From: Rhizobiaceae bacterium
GTDB taxonomy: Bacteria > Pseudomonadota > Alphaproteobacteria > Rhizobiales > Rhizobiaceae
Direction of reading: 5' to 3'
NCBI GenBank assembly: GCA_021648425.1
Contig: JAKISV010000137.1
Location: 1-7,623, forward strand
DNA: 7,623 nucleotides
In this document: positions 5,789-7,623 of the stretch, one piece after another
How positions within the stretch are numbered: the first letter of the stretch is position 1
How the letters are laid out: each line of letters opens with the position of its first letter
Translations under genes and position numbers: made by a program
Notes under the pieces: model-generated
Seen by the model: only the letters and a program-made list of their open reading frames with translations
Databases searched by the model: none
What the model was told of the DNA's origin: nothing

Positions 5789-6802
5789 TTGAAATTGTCC
5801 AACCCATTATCCACTCTCCTGCAAGAAAAAGGCGTCCTGCTTGCTGATGGTGCCACCGGGACAAACCTGTTTGAGATGGGGTTGACCTCCGGCCAGTCGC
5901 CTGAATTCTGGAACGATACCGCACCTGAAAAAATCACCAAACTCCACCAGGATTTTGTTGATGCGGGCTCTGATATCATTCTCACCAATTCTTTTGGCGG
6001 CACCCGCCATCGGCTTAAGTTGCACCAGGCCCAGGACAGAACCTTTGAGTTAAACGAAAAAGCCGCAAAAATCGCCCGCGCAGTGGCTGACAAAGCCGAT
6101 CGCAAAGTCATCGTCGGCGGTTCAGTCGGCCCCACCGGCGAACTATTAGTGCCCCTTGGCGAACTCACCTATGAGGGGGCCGTTGAAGCATTTATCGAAC
6201 AGATGGAAGGCCTCAAAGCCGGTGGCGTTGATGTGTTCTGGATTGAAACCATGTCGGCAGTAGATGAAATGCAGGCCGCAGCCCAAGCCGCCAATTCCCT
6301 CGACATGCCCTATGTCATCACCGCTTCTTTTGATACCGCCGGGCGCACCATGATGGGCATGACGCCAGCCGACATGCATGAAAGCATTAAAGGCGAAGGC
6401 GAAGCACCGCTCGCCATCGGCGCAAACTGCGGCGTAGGCGCCTCCGACCTGCTGGCCTCCGTTCTCGATATCACCGATGCCAGCCCGCAAGTCACAGTAA
6501 TCGCCAAAGCCAACTGCGGCATTCCTGTCATTCAGGGCGAAAACGTCGTTTATACCGGCACGCCTGAACTAATGTTCGACTATGCCGGTCTTGCCATCGA
6601 CGCAGGCGCCAAAATCATCGGCGGCTGCTGCGGCACCTCATGCGAACACCTCGCCGCCATGCGCAAAGCCATCGACAGCCACCAGAAGAAAGAGCGCCCG
6701 ACCATTGATGCAATAACCGGCGCAATAGGCGCGATGGTGAACAAGGGTGCTTCCAGTGAAGCGGTGAGCAAGAAACGGGAGAATAAGCGTAAGCGGGGGT
6801 GA
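5789..6802 (+). CDS. bmt: Betaine/homocysteine S-methyltransferase-like enzyme (zinc-dependent)
   Basis: This cytoplasmic enzyme transfers a methyl group, probably from glycine betaine, to homocysteine to give methionine. The 337 residues form one homocysteine-binding (S-methyl_trans) barrel. It starts with LLADGATGTNLFEMGL (17-32), continues with DIILTNSFGGTRHR (62-75), GGSVGPTGELL (110-120) and VFWIETMS (149-156), and has the zinc ligands C214 (GANCG) and C280/C281 (GGCCGT). The C-terminus is a basic tail (KKRENKRKRG) of a kind I recall from alphaproteobacterial homologues. No cobalamin domain is present, so it is not MetH. No ATG fits: TTG 5789 lies only four bases after AAGGA, while TTG 5795 (MSNPLSTLL...) lies ten bases after and fits homologue starts equally well. 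A palindromic operator overlaps its promoter. The methyl donor is inferred; S-methylmethionine or another donor is possible. The symbol follows common usage for alphaproteobacterial homologues. Confidence 0.88.
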   Translation: MKLSNPLSTLLQEKGVLLADGATGTNLFEMGLTSGQSPEFWNDTAPEKITKLHQDFVDAGSDIILTNSFGGTRHRLKLHQAQDRTFELNEKAAKIARAVADKADRKVIVGGSVGPTGELLVPLGELTYEGAVEAFIEQMEGLKAGGVDVFWIETMSAVDEMQAAAQAANSLDMPYVITASFDTAGRTMMGMTPADMHESIKGEGEAPLAIGANCGVGASDLLASVLDITDASPQVTVIAKANCGIPVIQGENVVYTGTPELMFDYAGLAIDAGAKIIGGCCGTSCEHLAAMRKAIDSHQKKERPTIDAITGAIGAMVNKGASSEAVSKKRENKRKRG

Positions 6803-6848
6803 AGGCAGGTGTGGGTAAAGCGGTATAGTTGGTAGGGTGAATGAGCGA

Positions 6849-6947
6849 CTAAATATCCATATTGAGCCCAATCTGACCAATGCTGCGCACGTCGCCAACG
6901 TCTGCTTCGACGACTTCGTTAGTGAAAGCTTCGGGGGACCTGCATTC
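6849..6947 (-). other. 32-codon open frame continuing in frame after the LysE stop, possible gene remnant
   Basis: After the TAG at 6950-6948 the same minus-strand frame stays open for 32 codons to a second TAG (6851-6849). The translation is protein-like and acidic, with EVVEADVGDVRSIGQIGLNM in its second half. LysE-family proteins normally end where the first stop is, so this is not a missing LysE end. It could be the tail of another degraded gene or chance. I recognise no family. A plus-strand frame from GTG 6837 is also open across it. Confidence 0.2.
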
Positions 6948-7514
6948 CTATCGACTTACACTGACACGTGCCATTTTCACACCTACGTAAATTAGCGCTC
7001 CGCCAGCGACCTTGTTTATCAGGTTTACCACCCAACCTTTAAGGCCGCCTCGTGCAATCCGGTCTCCCAAAATTTCATAAGCGCTGTATGAAAACAAATC
7101 CATAACAAGGGTGACTAGACCCATGATTAGCAATTGGGGAAGAATAGGAAGTTCGGGCTCAACGAATTGAGGGAGAATGGCTGCGAAATACAAGGGTGCT
7201 TTAGGGTTGGCGATCTCAATGATAAACCCTTGGGAAAAGAGTTTACCCCAATGTGTTTGCCGTTTTCCAACACTTACATTGATCATTCCGGAGCGGCTGA
7301 ATATGGCAGTGATCCCCAGCCACAGCAGGTATGCAACCCCGACCCATTTGATGATCGAGAAAACCAAATTTGAAGCTATGATAAGCGCGGCGATACCTGT
7401 CGCTGATAAAACAAAATAGACGACATTTGCAAAGGCTACACCGCACACGCCTGAGCGGGACAAACCCGCCGCTCTTTGCCTTTTAGTCGAATGACCGCTT
7501 TCACGCTGAGCCAA
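6948..7514 (-). pseudogene. LysE/RhtB-family amino-acid exporter, N-terminally truncated (probable pseudogene)
   Basis: The family exports amino acids or their analogues across the inner membrane. The open frame gives 188 residues; the recognisable part begins near GVAFANVVYFVLSATG (25-40), with membrane segments at about 26-50, 52-72, 105-118, 124-145 and 165-183. The hallmark is FSQGFIIEIANPKAPLYFAAILPQFV (positions 93-118). Intact members have about 200-210 residues and begin with a membrane helix ending in a TPGP motif. Here residues 1-22 are polar and unlike the family, no TPGP is visible in any of the three frames upstream, the first codon is TTG with no ATG before residue 77, and a TAA (7529-7527) blocks the frame five codons further up. 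The 5' end has therefore been lost by rearrangement or decay. The C-terminus looks natural. If functional, it would need an unusual start (TTG, or GTG at V23). Confidence 0.7.
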
Positions 7515-7623
7515 GGCAAAGCAGGGTTAGCTTGGCCCCGCCAGCCGGGTATGGTCCAAAATAACCCGAAAATGCTCTAACCTGGAAAAGCGCGCGGCAT
7601 CAGATCATAGGGATGTTTCCAAC

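Noticed and set aside
6837..6995. Plus-strand GTG-initiated frame of about 52 codons after the methyltransferase
   Set aside because: No ribosome site, no recognisable product, and it overlaps the LysE 3' end and the more protein-like minus-strand frame.
1..7623. CRISPR array, tRNA, rRNA, insertion sequence or phage genes
   Set aside because: No regularly spaced repeats, cloverleaf sequences, transposase motifs or phage genes were seen on either strand.

Overview
The window looks like part of an alphaproteobacterial chromosome, most likely Hyphomicrobiales or a marine relative. This rests on gene style: a DppD–DppF-type fused ATPase, a short zinc-type homocysteine methyltransferase with a basic tail, a small TerB-like protein, moderate GC coding sequence and AT-rich spacers. 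No rRNA, tRNA or marker gene is present, so the placement is inference.

Layout. (1) Positions 1-4906, plus strand: a peptide/nickel-type (PepT family) ABC importer operon. It holds a substrate-binding protein cut by the left edge, two permeases (DppB-like and DppC-like) and one protein carrying both ATPases. The last three genes are 4 bp and 1 bp apart. The binding protein would deliver substrate to the permease pair, and the double ATPase would drive uptake. The substrate cannot be read from the sequence. (2) Positions 4929-5357, minus strand: a TerB-family protein, convergent with the importer. (3) Positions 5358-5788: a 431-bp AT-rich spacer with the most unusual signals. It has a perfect 9-bp-arm palindrome inside a good promoter for the next gene, and a strong intrinsic terminator on the minus strand with no recognised gene upstream of it. 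This suggests an unannotated minus-strand small transcript, with a 35-codon ORF and three consecutive stem-loops. (4) Positions 5789-6802, plus strand: a betaine/homocysteine S-methyltransferase-like enzyme starting with TTG. (5) Positions 6803-7623: sequence of a different character, holding a minus-strand LysE/RhtB-family exporter gene that has lost its normal 5' end.

The methyltransferase makes methionine from homocysteine. Its upstream palindrome closely resembles what I recall of the alphaproteobacterial SahR operator (S-adenosylhomocysteine-responsive ArsR-type repressor), so the gene is probably switched on when SAH accumulates. A weaker minus-strand promoter overlaps the same palindrome, so the putative small transcript could share this control. 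No wholly new multi-gene system is evident; the divergent spacer is the part to test.
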